Shown: positions 5,530-5,699 of the stretch, one piece after another
How positions within the stretch are numbered: position 1 is the stretch's first letter
Layout of the letters: the number at the start of each line of letters is the position of its first letter
NCBI GenBank assembly: GCA_046341775.1
Contig: JBKDQQ010000197.1
Location: forward strand, 1-5,699
Direction: 5' to 3'
Source: SXXH01 sp041165735
GTDB lineage: Bacteria > Planctomycetota > UBA1135 > GCA-002686595
Length of the DNA stretch: 5,699 nucleotides
Notes under the pieces: generated by a model
Database searches by the model: none
The model's input: the letters and a program-made list of their open reading frames with translations, nothing else
Told to the model about the DNA's origin: nothing
Made by a program: the position numbers and the translations under genes

Positions 5530-5560
5530 CCAAGGACTGTCCGGTCGCGTCCTTGCGCGA

Positions 5561-5699
5561 TCAGAAGTGGTTCCAGAGGTACTGGTTCGTCACCTCGTGG
5601 TGGAACTGCACCTCGCTGGCCTTGACCATCGTGCCCAGCGCCTTCGGGCAACGCTCGGCCTGCGCCAGCTTGAGCTCGGCGAACTTGTCGTGCACGCGC
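5561..5699 (-). CDS. C-terminal fragment of an unrecognised protein (5' end outside window)
   Basis: Read on the minus strand, an open frame enters at the right edge and gives 45 residues before TGA at 5563-5561. It begins RVHDKFAELKLAQAERC and ends HHEVTNQYLWNHF. Coding potential is supported by third positions that are G or C in 44 of 45 codons, and by its convergent placement against the globin gene with a hairpin between. The segment is charged and probably helical, with one Cys and His residues near the end. There is no CxxCH and no membrane segment. I do not recognise the family and give no function. An overlapping minus-strand frame (5448-5651) is a shadow. Confidence 0.6.
   Translation of the reverse strand, partial: RVHDKFAELKLAQAERCPKALGTMVKASEVQFHHEVTNQYLWNHF

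Overview
The window is GC-rich bacterial DNA with tightly packed genes and third codon positions that are mostly G or C. No mobile element, RNA gene or CRISPR array is visible. The best clue to the host is a secreted protein at 1754-2641 on the minus strand. It pairs one CxxCH haem motif with a Cys-rich C-terminal module ending 'CTPSTWN.TNGLRV.WAP', a type I recall mainly from Planctomycetota and similar large-genome, GC-rich phyla. The host is therefore probably a planctomycete-like bacterium, but this is inferred from family memory and was not tested. Only one of the starts that can be inspected has a convincing Shine-Dalgarno sequence.

Layout: (1) 2-742 (+) is the last third of katG, the catalase-peroxidase. 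(2) 743-974 is a spacer with three hairpins in a row, of which the first and third are plausible terminators. (3) 975-1649 (+) is a DUF4956-type membrane protein. (4) 1656-1772 is a 14-bp tandem array between convergent genes. It contains the stop codon and last residues of the next gene. (5) 1754-2641 (-) is the secreted mono-haem cytochrome-like protein. (6) 2642-3099 is a 458-bp divergent intergenic region rich in TGCA and inverted repeats. (7) 3100-4995 (+) is a 631-residue regulator made of a STAND-type ATPase, a GNAT-like middle region and a C-terminal OmpR/PhoB winged helix. (8) 5102-5461 (+) is a group 1 truncated haemoglobin. (9) 5462-5560 is a convergent spacer with a strong hairpin. 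(10) 5561-5699 (-) is the C-terminal end of an unrecognised gene.

Several products have a haem or redox theme: KatG for peroxide removal, a secreted c-type cytochrome and a truncated haemoglobin. The hairpins and gene orientations argue against one operon. The large regulator is divergent from the cytochrome and lies upstream of the globin on the same strand, so it could control either or both. That is a guess from position. The most unusual items are the domain order of the regulator and the 14-bp array grown out of a gene's stop codon.
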